Shown here: positions 34,974 to 44,771 of the stretch, piece after piece | Position numbering within the stretch: the first letter of the stretch is position 1 | Layout: each line of letters begins with the position of its first letter | Assembly (NCBI GenBank): GCA_029218425.1 | Contig: JAQXRH010000072.1 | Coordinates: 1-64,000 of the forward strand | DNA from: Bacteroidales bacterium | GTDB taxonomy: Bacteria; Bacteroidota; Bacteroidia; Bacteroidales; Muribaculaceae | DNA: 64,000 nt | Reading direction: 5' to 3' | Notes under the pieces: model-generated | What the model was told of the DNA's origin: nothing | What the model saw: the letters and a program-made list of their open reading frames with translations, nothing else | Database searches by the model: none | Translations under genes and position numbers: made by a program

Positions 34974-37900
34974 TTGGAAGGGAAGCGAAGCATATTTGGG
35001 AAGATATGGGGAGCGACATGGAAGACGATGGTGTCGCTGTTGCTTATCTTGGTAGTGTGCGTAATTGCGCTCTACCTACCCTTTGTGCAGGATTATTTGG
35101 TGCCGCGGGTGCTTGACATGGTCAATAGCGAAGAGCTGGAGATAGCAGTGGAGCATTTCAGATTGAAATTTCCGCTTGATATAGAAGTGCGGGGGCTTGA
35201 GGTAAAGCAGCGGGGCGACACGCTATTGATGGCTAAAGAGGCGCGGGTAAGCGTCAATCCATTGCCGTTGATAGGCGGGAGTGTGAAGGCTGGGGAAATA
35301 GGGATTAAAGACGTGTATTTCAAGTCGGGAGCCCCCGACTCGGCAAGTTATATCCGAGTCCAGGTAGGGCAAGCAATTTTGAGGAACGCAGAAGTGGGGC
35401 TGTCGGCGCAGAGCGTAAATGTAGACGATATAGAGCTTTCCGGAGGAAATATAAGGGTAGCATTGCGTAATGACAGTACGCCTCCGACGCCGCCATCGGG
35501 ACCGACATCGTGGAAGATAGCGGGGAAGAAAGTTGCGCTAAACGATATAGATTTTGAGATGACTATGGTCGATGCCGGCGATAGCATAGGAGCGCGATTG
35601 GACACATTCAAGTTGCTTTTCGGAGCCATAGACCTTGGCCGGCACAGCGTGGAAGTGGCCGATGTGGCAATCGACGGAGTGGCGGCGCGTTATGTCGTCG
35701 GCAACATTGCCGGGGGCGGTGTTCATGAAGATGGCGGCGAAGTAGCAGATGCTGACCAAGCCGAAGAGCCGACAGAAGAGGCGCAGGGAGTAGATACTGA
35801 GCCGTGGCGCATAAGTGTGGGGCATGTGCTGCTTGACAATGGCGATGTGTTGTATGCTGCGGCAGGCGTAGAGCCGCAGCCGGGATTGGATATGCGATAT
35901 GTCGATGTGGGCAGGCTTAAAGTAGAGGTGGATTCATTTTACAATTGTGGCGCCGAGATGCGGGTGCCCATACGTAAGATAGAGGCTACGGAACGGTCGG
36001 GGTTGCAACTTGCTGGAGAAGGGTTGTTTGCTATGGATGCAGAGGCTATTGCGGCTAAAGGGTTTAGCTTTAAGACACTGGCATCGGCAATAGAATTGGA
36101 TGCAGAGTATGGGTTGAGGTCGGAAGATAGTCCGTTGAGAGTGCGGGTAAATGCCGACATCGACCCGATAGATGTGAAGCTGGCAATTCCGTCGATGGAA
36201 GAGACATTGGCTATGATGCCGCAGTATAGGAAGATAGAGGTCGACGTGGAAGCCGAAGGATCGTTGTCGGAATTGCGAATTGGCGGGACAGGGATAGCGA
36301 TGCGCAATTATTTTGATGTGGAGCTGTCGGGGATATTGAAGGATATAGGCGACATGGACCGTGCTACCGGCCATATTGACATAGCCGGAGATTTCAGAGA
36401 TGTCAACTTCCTGAAGCCGACACTTATGGATGCGAAGTCGGGGAGGGCGCGGCAGCTGCCGCCATTGCGACTTGACGGCGCCATAGATATGTCGGGCGGG
36501 ACCATAGGGGGAGACTTGCAGGCTATGACAGCCGATGGCGAAGTGGCCCTTTCGGGGAAGTGGAATTCAAAGGCTGAAGGGTATGGTATAAAAATCGATG
36601 CCGATAAATTCCCGTTGGGCACATTCCTGCCCGGATTGGGAATAGGCCGGATGACAGCCAAAGTGGAGGCCGATGGTAGAGGATTGGACATGATGAGCCG
36701 ACGCACGCAGATGTATGCCATGGTCGACGCCATCGATGTGGAGTACCGGGGGCATCGGTTGCATGACCTTACCGTAGTAGCAAATATAGGGGAAGGAAAT
36801 GCCGATGTGAACGTGACGTCGGCCAATAGAGTCGTAGATGGCAATCTTCATGCGTCGGGCAATCTATCGGGCAAGACGTATGAGTGGAACATTGCCGGAG
36901 ATTTTCGCCATATAGACATGCATGCTTTGGGGCTCACCGACACTGTAGGGAGCGTGATGGCATCGATGTCGGGTTGGGCGATGGTGACGCCGTCGAGCAA
37001 CGAAATAGATGCGACATTGGAGCTGCATCGCTTGGAGGCGCAGATGGGGGCAGAGCAAATATCATTGCGAGATTTCAATGTGGGCTTCACGGGCAATGAC
37101 ACGCTGACTTTGGCAACGGTGGAGAACCGGGATTTGAAACTTAATTATGAGTCGCATACGGCACCCGACAGCGTGGCAGAGCGCATGACAATGGCTCTTG
37201 GACTGATAGACGAGATGGCAGCGCATCATAAGATAGATGTAGAGGCGTTGCAGCGGGCATTGCCAGAGTTCAGCCTTGACGTAGAGGCCGGCAGGGGGAA
37301 TGCCTTGTACGATTATCTGAAAGGGAAGGGGACAACCGTGGGGCACATATCGCTAAAGGCGAGCAACGACAGCATAATAAGGATGAGCGCGGCGGTCGAC
37401 GAGCTGACGAGCGGAGAAACGCAAATCGACCGGATAGACTTTGCGGCCGTTCAGGAAGGTAAAATGCTTAACTATGAGTTGCTTATAGACAATGAGCCGG
37501 GCACGTTTGACGACTTTGCACATATATCAGGCAAAGGGTATATAGGCGGGGATAGGGTGATGGTAGCGTTGCATCAGCGTAACATAGATGAAGCTACCGG
37601 CTATAGGATAGGAGGGATAGTGGAGATGACAGACACGACGTTGCAGCTGAAGCTTGACCCTGTCGACCCGGTGATAGGCTACAAGGCGTGGACTGTGAAT
37701 GAAGATAATTATATACGGGTAAATACGCAGACGTATCATGTAGATGCCAATCTGCTGATGCAGAACAATGAGAGTAGGCTGCGGCTGTATACTGAGCATG
37801 ACGAGCGACAAGGCGACGACCATCAGGAGAGCATCAACGTAGATATATCGAAGATACAGATAACTGATTGGATATCGCTCAATCCCTATGCCCCTCCGAT

Positions 37901-39860
37901 GAAGGGAGAATTGTCGGCCAAAATGCGGTTGTCGACCTCGCCGGGAGTGGTGAACGGGTCGGGAAATGTGGTGCTTGCTGATTTCATGTATGCTAAACGC
38001 CGAGTCGGAACGCTTGATTTAGGATTTGATGTTACTACCAACCGAAGTGGAACTATAACAGCGACAACCGCGATGAAGGTAGACGGGCAGGAGGTGATGA
38101 CCGCCACGGGAGCGCTGAATGACACGACACAGGTAGAGCCGTTTAAATTAGACTTCTTGTTGACCCGGTTGCCGTTGAAGATAGCGAACCCGTTTATCGA
38201 AGGGGCAGCGAAGTTGGATGGCTATCTGAGCGGAGAAATGGATGTGACAGGGAGCCTGCTGTCGCCGGTGTTTGACGGACATTTGGCATTTGACTCGGCA
38301 ACAGCCAAGGTGGGGATGCTTGGTACGACATTCCGATTCAGTGAGAATGAGATACCGGTAGATTCAAATGAGATACGCTTTAACAAGTATAGCATCTACG
38401 GAGTGAATGACCGCCCGATAGAGATTACCGGCACTGTGGATATGAGCAGCATGGATATCGACCTTGGGATGCAAGCCGATAACGTGCAGGTAGTAGGTAA
38501 TGACAAGCGCCGCGGTAGCGACGTGTATGGGAAGGCGTATATATCGCTTGATGCAGAGGCGAAAGGCGACATGAGGCTGATAAATGCGCGCGCCAATGTG
38601 TCGATAAATGAGGGTACGAATGTGACGTATGTGGTGCCGGTGTCGAGCACGCAGATCTCGTCGCAGGATGTCGACGATATGGTCCATTTCGTGAACTTTG
38701 CGGATACGGCATCGGTGGTGGTGGGTGATACGTTGCCCCCGCTGGGGATGTTGCTGAATCTGACAGCTATGTTGAAAGTGGAGGAAGGGTCGGTGATAGG
38801 CGTCGACTTGTCGTCGAGCGGGCAGGACCGAGTGCAGGTGAAGTCGAATGGTACGATAGATTTCACGATGAATGCGTTGGGCGATACGCGCACAACCGGG
38901 CGGTTGAATATCACGGGAGGATATGTAAGGTATACGCCACCGCTGATGTCGGAGAAGATGTTTGACTTCAACGAGGGGAGCTATGTGGCATTTAATGGCA
39001 ATATTGCAAATCCGACGTTGAAGGTGACGGCAGTAGATGAGGTCAAGGCAAATGTGACCGGGGAAGGGCAAAATTCGCGGCTTGTCAATTTCGATGTCAT
39101 ACTTCGCGTGAATGGAACGGTGGAGAACCTTGATGTGGCATTTGACTTGGACACCAATGAGGACTTGACGGTGCGCAACGAGCTACAGTCGATGTCGCCC
39201 GAGCAGCGTGCCAATCAGGCGATGAACCTGTTGCTGTACAATATGTACACCGGTCCGGGCACGAAGGGGAATGCGAATATAACGGGCAATCCGTTGTACA
39301 GTTTCCTATCGTCGCAGCTCAACACGTGGATGGCTAACAATGTAAAGGGCGTAGATATATCATTTGGTATCGACCAGTATGAGAAGACGCTCGACGGGTC
39401 GTCGTCGACAGCGACGAGCTATAGCTACCGAGTGTCGAAGAGCTTCATGGACGACAGGTTTAAGGTCGTGGTAGGAGGGAATTATGCTACGGATGCCGAT
39501 GCGAATGAAAATCTGTCGCAAAATTTGATCAACGATATATCGTTTGAGTATCTTATCAATAAGTCGGGGACGATGTATGTGAAGTTGTTCAGGCATACCG
39601 GATATGAGAGTATACTTGAGGGCGAGGTGACACAGACCGGCGTAGGATTTGTGTATAAGCGCAAGCTCCGCACGTTGCGGAATATTTTCGGGAAGCAGGC
39701 GCCGCGCGACATATCTTTGCATAAGGAAGATGCAGTGCATATAGCCGGGGAAGTGCTTCGAATGTTTAAGAGCCAGAGCAAACCTGAGACGCCGGTAGGG
39801 GGAGCGCAGAGCGACAGGCAACCATTTAAGATGGAAGAAGATGAGAAAAAGGTTGAATAA
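34974..39860 (+). CDS. tamB: Translocation and assembly module protein TamB
   Basis: A very large (1628 residues) AsmA-like/TamB protein, anchored in the inner membrane by one N-terminal helix (about residues 19-38, MVSLLLILVVCVIALYLPF). It spans the periplasm with repeated beta-strand segments thought to form a lipid-conducting groove, and ends in the DUF490/TamB C-terminal domain (about 1180-1590). It is involved in outer-membrane assembly and phospholipid transport. The apparent start is TTG at 34974, close behind a good promoter; ATG at codon 19 would cut away the basic pre-anchor residues. Its last 20 bases overlap the start of tamL, so translation is coupled. Confidence 0.9.
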   Translation: MEGKRSIFGKIWGATWKTMVSLLLILVVCVIALYLPFVQDYLVPRVLDMVNSEELEIAVEHFRLKFPLDIEVRGLEVKQRGDTLLMAKEARVSVNPLPLIGGSVKAGEIGIKDVYFKSGAPDSASYIRVQVGQAILRNAEVGLSAQSVNVDDIELSGGNIRVALRNDSTPPTPPSGPTSWKIAGKKVALNDIDFEMTMVDAGDSIGARLDTFKLLFGAIDLGRHSVEVADVAIDGVAARYVVGNIAGGGVHEDGGEVADADQAEEPTEEAQGVDTEPWRISVGHVLLDNGDVLYAAAGVEPQPGLDMRYVDVGRLKVEVDSFYNCGAEMRVPIRKIEATERSGLQLAGEGLFAMDAEAIAAKGFSFKTLASAIELDAEYGLRSEDSPLRVRVNADIDPIDVKLAIPSMEETLAMMPQYRKIEVDVEAEGSLSELRIGGTGIAMRNYFDVELSGILKDIGDMDRATGHIDIAGDFRDVNFLKPTLMDAKSGRARQLPPLRLDGAIDMSGGTIGGDLQAMTADGEVALSGKWNSKAEGYGIKIDADKFPLGTFLPGLGIGRMTAKVEADGRGLDMMSRRTQMYAMVDAIDVEYRGHRLHDLTVVANIGEGNADVNVTSANRVVDGNLHASGNLSGKTYEWNIAGDFRHIDMHALGLTDTVGSVMASMSGWAMVTPSSNEIDATLELHRLEAQMGAEQISLRDFNVGFTGNDTLTLATVENRDLKLNYESHTAPDSVAERMTMALGLIDEMAAHHKIDVEALQRALPEFSLDVEAGRGNALYDYLKGKGTTVGHISLKASNDSIIRMSAAVDELTSGETQIDRIDFAAVQEGKMLNYELLIDNEPGTFDDFAHISGKGYIGGDRVMVALHQRNIDEATGYRIGGIVEMTDTTLQLKLDPVDPVIGYKAWTVNEDNYIRVNTQTYHVDANLLMQNNESRLRLYTEHDERQGDDHQESINVDISKIQITDWISLNPYAPPMKGELSAKMRLSTSPGVVNGSGNVVLADFMYAKRRVGTLDLGFDVTTNRSGTITATTAMKVDGQEVMTATGALNDTTQVEPFKLDFLLTRLPLKIANPFIEGAAKLDGYLSGEMDVTGSLLSPVFDGHLAFDSATAKVGMLGTTFRFSENEIPVDSNEIRFNKYSIYGVNDRPIEITGTVDMSSMDIDLGMQADNVQVVGNDKRRGSDVYGKAYISLDAEAKGDMRLINARANVSINEGTNVTYVVPVSSTQISSQDVDDMVHFVNFADTASVVVGDTLPPLGMLLNLTAMLKVEEGSVIGVDLSSSGQDRVQVKSNGTIDFTMNALGDTRTTGRLNITGGYVRYTPPLMSEKMFDFNEGSYVAFNGNIANPTLKVTAVDEVKANVTGEGQNSRLVNFDVILRVNGTVENLDVAFDLDTNEDLTVRNELQSMSPEQRANQAMNLLLYNMYTGPGTKGNANITGNPLYSFLSSQLNTWMANNVKGVDISFGIDQYEKTLDGSSSTATSYSYRVSKSFMDDRFKVVVGGNYATDADANENLSQNLINDISFEYLINKSGTMYVKLFRHTGYESILEGEVTQTGVGFVYKRKLRTLRNIFGKQAPRDISLHKEDAVHIAGEVLRMFKSQSKPETPVGGAQSDRQPFKMEEDEKKVE

Positions 39861-42120
39861 AATAGTAGTGCTTATTGCGGTAGCGACGTTGATGATAGCG
39901 GCTGCGGGATGCTCTACGACCCGTCGATTGGAAGAAGGCGAGGTGCTGTATAGGGGGCTGAAGGGGGTCAAGTATGCCAATCCGGAGGAGGAAGAGTTGC
40001 CTGAAGGGCTGCTTGACAATATAGAGATGGCAGTAGATGCGCCCGGCAATAAGAATACGTTACTGTTTTTCCCGGTGGGGTTGTGGGTTTACAACAATAT
40101 GGGGTCGCATGAGTCGGGATTCAAGAAATGGTTTTACAATAAGTTTGTGCAGGAGCCAGTAGTGGTGTCGGACATACGGCCAGAGGTGCGCACAAAGATG
40201 ATAGATGAGATACTTGCCAATAACGGGTATTTCAGGGGCGGGAGCAGTTATGAGCTTGTGTCGGGGAAGAATAAGCGTAAGGCAAAGATAGCCTATACGG
40301 TAAGTGCAGGGAGACCATATTTGCTTGATTCGATATATCTGTTGCCGGATACGTGTCATTTAAGCCATGCTATAGACTCGTTGGCAAAGAGGGAGCCGTA
40401 TTTGCGGAGTGGCGAGCGATATTGCACCGACTCGTTGCAGGCAGTGAGGACGAGGATTACCAACTCGTTGCGCAACCGAGGGTATTACTATTTCAAGCCC
40501 GAGTTTATAGAGTATTTTGCCGATTCGCTACAAAATCCGGGTCATATATCGATACGCATGGCGTTGGCAAACAAAATGCCAGATATGGCACGGCAGCGAT
40601 ATGTGACTGGAGACGTGACGATGTATATCCACCGGAACGAGGGAGGCGGCACGGCAGATACAGTGGCTATGCCACGCGGGACGTTGATACAGAAAATGCC
40701 GTCGAAGTTTCGGCGAGAATTGATGAACGAGTGCGTGACGTTTAATAAGGGGAAAGTGTTTTCGGTGCGCGATATGGATCGCACGCAGCGATATTTGGCG
40801 CGATTGGGCATATTCAATGCCATATCCATCACGGCGAAGCCCGATACCTTAGCTTCGGTATCGACGCTTGATGTGGCGATATCGTGTACGTTTGATATGC
40901 CCTTGGAGACGTCGATAGAGGCCAACGTGTCGTCGAAGTCAAATTCGTATTTAGGACCAGGGTTGACGTTGGGGCTTATGCACCGCAACATGTTTGGCGG
41001 CGGGGAGCAGTTGAATGTCAGTCTGACCGGGGCTTACGAGTGGCAGACGGGCCATGGTCGGTCGTCGTTGTTTAATTCCTACGAGGTGGGGCTTGCGGGG
41101 TCGTTGACGTTTCCGCGGTTCATAGCGCCGAGCTTCATACCGCGGCGTAAGTATTCGTCGAACATGACTCGAGTGTCGGTGAGTGCCGACTTGCTCAATC
41201 GACCGCATTATTTCAAGATGGCTCAGTTCAACACGTCGTTTGGATATGATTGGATGTCGTCGCGGTATGTGAATAATAATCTGACGGTGTTTAAGCTAAC
41301 GTATTCCAAGCTGCTGCATACGACGGCCGATTTTGATTCGATAACGGCGGCAAATCCGGCGATAGCGTTGTCGTTCAGGTCGCAGTTCATACCGCAGTTA
41401 TCGTATACGTATAGCTATGACCGCACGTTCCGCAAAAAGCACACGGTTAGGTATCAGATTTCGGTAACTGAGGCGGGCAATCTGTTTTGGACGATATATG
41501 AGGCATGTGGCAAGAAAGGGGAGAAGACGTTGTTTAATACGCCGTTTTCGCAGTTCATAAAAGGTACGGCACAGGTGGTGTACGGACGGAGGCTGGGGGG
41601 CTCGCATTGGTTGTGGATGCGTGCTGGCGTAGGAGCGGCGCATGCTTATGGGAATGCTACGGAGGTGCCGTATACCGAGCAGTTTTATTGTGGCGGAGCC
41701 AATTCGGTGCGAGCATTCACGGTTAGGTCGATAGGGCCGGGGAGCTATCGTGCGTCACAGGGCGATGTCAATGGTTATTTCGACCAGACGGGCACGTTTA
41801 AGTTTGAGTTTAATGCAGAGTACAGGTTTCCGATAATGGGGCCGTTGCAAGGGGCATTGTTTTTTGATGCGGGCAATGTGTGGTTGCTCAGTGAAGATCC
41901 GCAACGTCCGGGCGGCTTGCTGAGTGGGAAGCGATTTTTCAAGGAGTTGGCAACAGGCACAGGCTTGGGGTTGAGGCTTGATATATCGATGCTTGTGGTG
42001 CGTGCCGACTTGGGCATAGGGATACATGCGCCGTATGAAACGGGCAAGAGCGGGTATTATAATATGGAGACGTTTGGCAAGTCGTTGGCATTTCATTTGG
42101 CGATAGGTTATCCGTTCTAA
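39841..42120 (+). CDS. tamL: TamL: lipoprotein BamA/TamA-family outer-membrane barrel
   Basis: A 759-residue Omp85-family protein that begins with a lipoprotein signal (lipobox AAGC, Cys24 in IAAAGCSTTRR), the hallmark of the Bacteroidetes TamA variant TamL. Two to three POTRA domains lie at about 40-370 (RPYLLDSIYLLPD; SLRNRGYYYFKPEFIEYFADS). A C-terminal 16-strand barrel includes the VRAFTVRSIGPGS motif and the terminal strand FHLAIGYPF ending in Phe. It partners TamB, encoded by the overlapping upstream gene, to insert or supply components of the outer membrane. Confidence 0.93.
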   Translation: MRKRLNKIVVLIAVATLMIAAAGCSTTRRLEEGEVLYRGLKGVKYANPEEEELPEGLLDNIEMAVDAPGNKNTLLFFPVGLWVYNNMGSHESGFKKWFYNKFVQEPVVVSDIRPEVRTKMIDEILANNGYFRGGSSYELVSGKNKRKAKIAYTVSAGRPYLLDSIYLLPDTCHLSHAIDSLAKREPYLRSGERYCTDSLQAVRTRITNSLRNRGYYYFKPEFIEYFADSLQNPGHISIRMALANKMPDMARQRYVTGDVTMYIHRNEGGGTADTVAMPRGTLIQKMPSKFRRELMNECVTFNKGKVFSVRDMDRTQRYLARLGIFNAISITAKPDTLASVSTLDVAISCTFDMPLETSIEANVSSKSNSYLGPGLTLGLMHRNMFGGGEQLNVSLTGAYEWQTGHGRSSLFNSYEVGLAGSLTFPRFIAPSFIPRRKYSSNMTRVSVSADLLNRPHYFKMAQFNTSFGYDWMSSRYVNNNLTVFKLTYSKLLHTTADFDSITAANPAIALSFRSQFIPQLSYTYSYDRTFRKKHTVRYQISVTEAGNLFWTIYEACGKKGEKTLFNTPFSQFIKGTAQVVYGRRLGGSHWLWMRAGVGAAHAYGNATEVPYTEQFYCGGANSVRAFTVRSIGPGSYRASQGDVNGYFDQTGTFKFEFNAEYRFPIMGPLQGALFFDAGNVWLLSEDPQRPGGLLSGKRFFKELATGTGLGLRLDISMLVVRADLGIGIHAPYETGKSGYYNMETFGKSLAFHLAIGYPF

Positions 42121-42284
42121 AGGCGTTAGCGTGATGTTGGAGCGGGCATATTTAGGCTGAAAAACGTCAAAACCGAGCAAAACCGTAGATTGGAAAAAGG
42201 AATTAGGTTGCGAAAATTTTGGGGTTAAAAATAAGATTTAGTAATTTTGTGGGCGAAAAGCCACCAGATTAAATTGAATCGAGT

Positions 42285-42320
42285 AACAAGAGCTTGTTGA
42301 AGAGTCAACGGGCTCTTGTT
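42285..42320. terminator. Terminator between convergent tamL and the nuclease gene
   Basis: AACAAGAGC (42285-42293) and GCTCTTGTT (42312-42320) form a stem followed by an AT-rich stretch. It can serve either direction. The rest of 42121-42391 shows no gene. Confidence 0.65.
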
Positions 42321-42391
42321 GCGTTAAAATAGTATCCAATCTAAAGATAAGCCGTAGGGGGACAGAAGTGTTGCCCGAGTAAGATAAATAA

Positions 42392-43021
42392 TCACATTCC
42401 GGCCAGGACTTTGTCGAAGTCTTGGCAAGATATGTGGCGCACGTTGATGCCGCGGAATTTGGATATTGCACGGTTGGTGGCTGCGATACATTCCGGGCGC
42501 CAGCATTGCGAGGAAGTCTCGGCAAGAGAGAACATGGCCATGGCGAAGCTACGTGCGGCATCGATGCGTAGCTGGGCTTGGGCGTCGGTGACGATGAGGT
42601 AGGCGAAGTCGTTGACGTTGAAAAAGTCGGGGTCGGACATTTCGGAGCAAATAGCGATGCTTGCTTCGAGCTTTTCGCGGAAATGGTAGCGATTGACTTG
42701 TCGGTTGATAGAGTCGGCGTTTACATCTTTGGTGTAAAGGAGGTATTTCACCCAGCTTTTCAATTCGATGAAGCAGAAAGTGTTGCCAGAATGGGAAATG
42801 GAAATGGCGTCGACCGAAGGCGGCATGTGAATGATGCCTTTTTTCTTGCAGTAAAGCTCCTTTATTTTGTCGAAATTGATGACGGGTGTCGATACGGGCT
42901 TAGCGCAGAAGCTGGCCGATTGGCATAGAGAATGAAGGCGGCAAAGAGGGCCGACGAGTTGGCGATGCTGAGTGCGCAATTTTTTGAAAAGTTCCCGTGA
43001 TGTCATGGCGATGCGAGGCAT
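42392..43021 (-). CDS. Uncharacterised protein with PD-(D/E)xK-like nuclease signature
   Basis: A 209-residue soluble protein, family not recognised. The visible pattern is VDAISISHSGNTFCFIELKSW: Asp71, then Glu86-x-Lys88 at the end of a hydrophobic strand. A helix with INRQVNRYHFREKLEASI (Gln108, Lys117) follows. This is the layout of a PD-(D/E)xK nuclease core (D, ExK, then a Q/K helix). It follows the ATPase gene by 58 bases on the same strand and is probably its partner. The second methionine (MTSREL, 43006) may be the real start. It could instead be an inactive nuclease fold; catalytic activity is inferred only. Confidence 0.6.
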   Translation of the reverse strand: MPRIAMTSRELFKKLRTQHRQLVGPLCRLHSLCQSASFCAKPVSTPVINFDKIKELYCKKKGIIHMPPSVDAISISHSGNTFCFIELKSWVKYLLYTKDVNADSINRQVNRYHFREKLEASIAICSEMSDPDFFNVNDFAYLIVTDAQAQLRIDAARSFAMAMFSLAETSSQCWRPECIAATNRAISKFRGINVRHISCQDFDKVLAGM

Positions 43022-43079
43022 TAAGTGGGGTAAGTTGCAAGTGGAGAGGGCGAGTGGGGAGGATAGGTGGTGGCGATTG

Positions 43080-44372
43080 TCAGTCGGATGAAAGGTCCAT
43101 TATTTCGTTGAGCGGAGCGGCGAGTTTGATGAAGATGCGGTTGAGGTCGTCGTTGACACATTGTGTGATGGAAGTGGAGCCGTTCATTTCCGTGAGGTAA
43201 TAGTCGACGTATTGTTCGGCCTTCATTTTGACGGCGAAGTGGCGTATTCCTTGGATGAAATAGGGGGAGTGGGTTGACACGATGATAGGCACTCCTTGAG
43301 CGGCGAGGATTACGAAGAATTGCGCGAGGCGAATTTGCCAAGAAGGGTGTAGGTGGTTTTCCGGTTCGTCCCATATCAAAGGGCGTTCGGGGCTTACCAT
43401 CTTGTTGTCGAGCAAAATTTGGAGCAGCCCGAGGCTTTTGACCCCCGACGCGACGTTGAGCGGGACGATGTCGTTGTCGCCTTGTCGGAACATGACGGCA
43501 TGCCGGACGGTATCGTAGAAGAAAGTGCCGCCAGCAATTTGCGCTAAGGTGGAGGAAGAAATGGAGTCGCGCGCATACTGCATGTCGCAGCTATAACGCA
43601 GGGATTCAATTTTTTCCACGATGTCGGCGACGTGGGCGGGCAGCATCAATGCTGTGGCAGTGTTGTCGTTGTCGAAAAATTGGGCGCCCGACACTTTGCC
43701 GAGGATGTCGAGGAGGTGGAGATAAAGGGGGGACTCTATGTAGGTGACATCGCGCAGGAGCGACTTGCCGGAGCATGACGTTACGGCGACGTTGTTGTGG
43801 TTGATGGAGTAGGCAAGCGACATATCGGCGGCCGTATCGGCAAACGAGACGCATGAGGGGCCGGCGGCATCGGATGATATGTTGCCGAGAAATTCGCTGC
43901 GAAGCAATCGGTTGAGTGCAACGGCAATGGCGTCGTTGGTGTCGGGCGGCAAAGCTATGTAAGCGGCAATTGCATCGATGTCGCGAGCGAGGAGAGAGGC
44001 AATGTCGCGGTCGGCGACGGCCTCGAGGATGGGAGCGAAGTAATTACGCACGGCGCTTTCGGATGTCATGGCGCATAACTCGTTGATGAAATGCGCGCGC
44101 GAAGCGGGCACAAATTCGTCGAAAGCGGGATTGTTGTCGGTGAGGCGCAATTTGAAAAGGCGGCTGAACACAGGGTCGGCAAGGTCGCCCACGGCCTTTT
44201 TGCGGGAAGCCGCGATGTTGTTGCGCGATGACGCTATGGCTTTGAGGGTGGCGAAGATAGTTTTGCCTACGGTGCTTTTACCGGAACCGTTTTCGCCGGC
44301 AATCACGGCGAGCCCATTGATGGAGATGTCGGCCTGTCCTACGATGTTTAGTCCTGTAATGCTTATTTTCAT
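43080..44372 (-). CDS. AAA/ABC-type ATPase (AAA_21-like), candidate defence sensor
   Basis: A 430-residue ATPase of the SMC/OLD-like ABC class. Walker A GENGSGKST is at 26-34. A helical insertion (about 60-300) replaces the coiled coil of larger relatives. A signature-like NVASGVKSLGLLQIL follows, then Walker B LIWDEPENHLHP (332-343, Glu336) and the H-loop STHS (His368). Such single-chain ATPases are the sensor half of several two-gene anti-phage systems (for example AriA of PARIS, PtuA of Septu), though none was matched specifically. It has its own promoter and is followed at 58 bases by the nuclease-like gene. It is not a transporter: no membrane segments and no permease nearby. Confidence 0.85.
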   Translation of the reverse strand: MKISITGLNIVGQADISINGLAVIAGENGSGKSTVGKTIFATLKAIASSRNNIAASRKKAVGDLADPVFSRLFKLRLTDNNPAFDEFVPASRAHFINELCAMTSESAVRNYFAPILEAVADRDIASLLARDIDAIAAYIALPPDTNDAIAVALNRLLRSEFLGNISSDAAGPSCVSFADTAADMSLAYSINHNNVAVTSCSGKSLLRDVTYIESPLYLHLLDILGKVSGAQFFDNDNTATALMLPAHVADIVEKIESLRYSCDMQYARDSISSSTLAQIAGGTFFYDTVRHAVMFRQGDNDIVPLNVASGVKSLGLLQILLDNKMVSPERPLIWDEPENHLHPSWQIRLAQFFVILAAQGVPIIVSTHSPYFIQGIRHFAVKMKAEQYVDYYLTEMNGSTSITQCVNDDLNRIFIKLAAPLNEIMDLSSD

Positions 44373-44391
44373 GGTTGCTGATATTGATATA

Positions 44392-44422
44392 CAAATATAA
44401 GGAAAGGGATGGAGAAAATCAA
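44392..44422 (-). promoter_or_regulatory. Promoter of the ATPase-nuclease operon
   Basis: Minus strand TTG (44422-44420), 20 bases, then TATATTTG (44399-44392). The predicted start lies about 15 bases before the ATPase ATG, so the leader is very short. Confidence 0.65.
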
Positions 44423-44649
44423 TAGCAAGAGCGACCGATACTCGCTGATGAGGAGAATTTTCCTATCATTGGCGATAAAAAGCCCACCTAATAAGCGCTT
44501 TTTCCGCTGGTGGAAAGGAAATGTATAAAAGGAGATTTGCCAAGCCTGTTACGAGGCTCGAAAAGGTGGGCCGATGAAAGAAAAATCATGATATTAATGC
44601 AAAAAACAATCTAAAAAACTAATATCGGGTAAAAAATAGCTAAAAAATA
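44423..44649. other. Spacer at the strand-composition switch
   Basis: Noncoding and increasingly AT-rich. A small hairpin AGCCT-GTTACG-AGGCT (about 44543-44558) lies within a distant pair GCCCACCT (44482) and AGGTGGGC (44564). No dif-like site could be recognised. Plus-strand G excess ends on its left and C excess begins on its right. Confidence 0.4.
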
Positions 44650-44679
44650 TTGCTAATTAAAAACAAATAGCTAACTTTG
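44650..44679 (+). promoter_or_regulatory. Promoter of the aromatic amino-acid operon
   Basis: TTG (44650-44652), 19 bases, then TAACTTTG (44672-44679). The predicted start near 44684 lies about 25 bases before the leader-peptide ATG. Confidence 0.75.
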
Positions 44680-44709
44680 CAACATCAAAACCCAACAATT
44701 GATTAAATA

Positions 44710-44766
44710 ATGACTCGATTTAGCTCATATTATTCATTTTTTTATTTTTATTTTGACAAAAGATAA
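44710..44766 (+). CDS. Phe/Tyr-rich leader peptide of the aromatic operon
   Basis: An 18-codon reading frame, ATG at 44710 and TAA at 44764-44766, encoding MTRFSSYYSFFYFYFDKR: five Phe and four Tyr, seven of them crowded into codons 7-15. It lies between a good promoter and a terminator ahead of pheA. Its amino-acid content matches the two end products of the operon. Its role is to report charged tRNA-Phe and tRNA-Tyr through ribosome position, not to act as a protein. The stop codon lies five bases before the antiterminator strand, so a ribosome at the stop would cover that strand. Confidence 0.88.
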   Translation: MTRFSSYYSFFYFYFDKR

Positions 44767-44771
44767 AAAGA

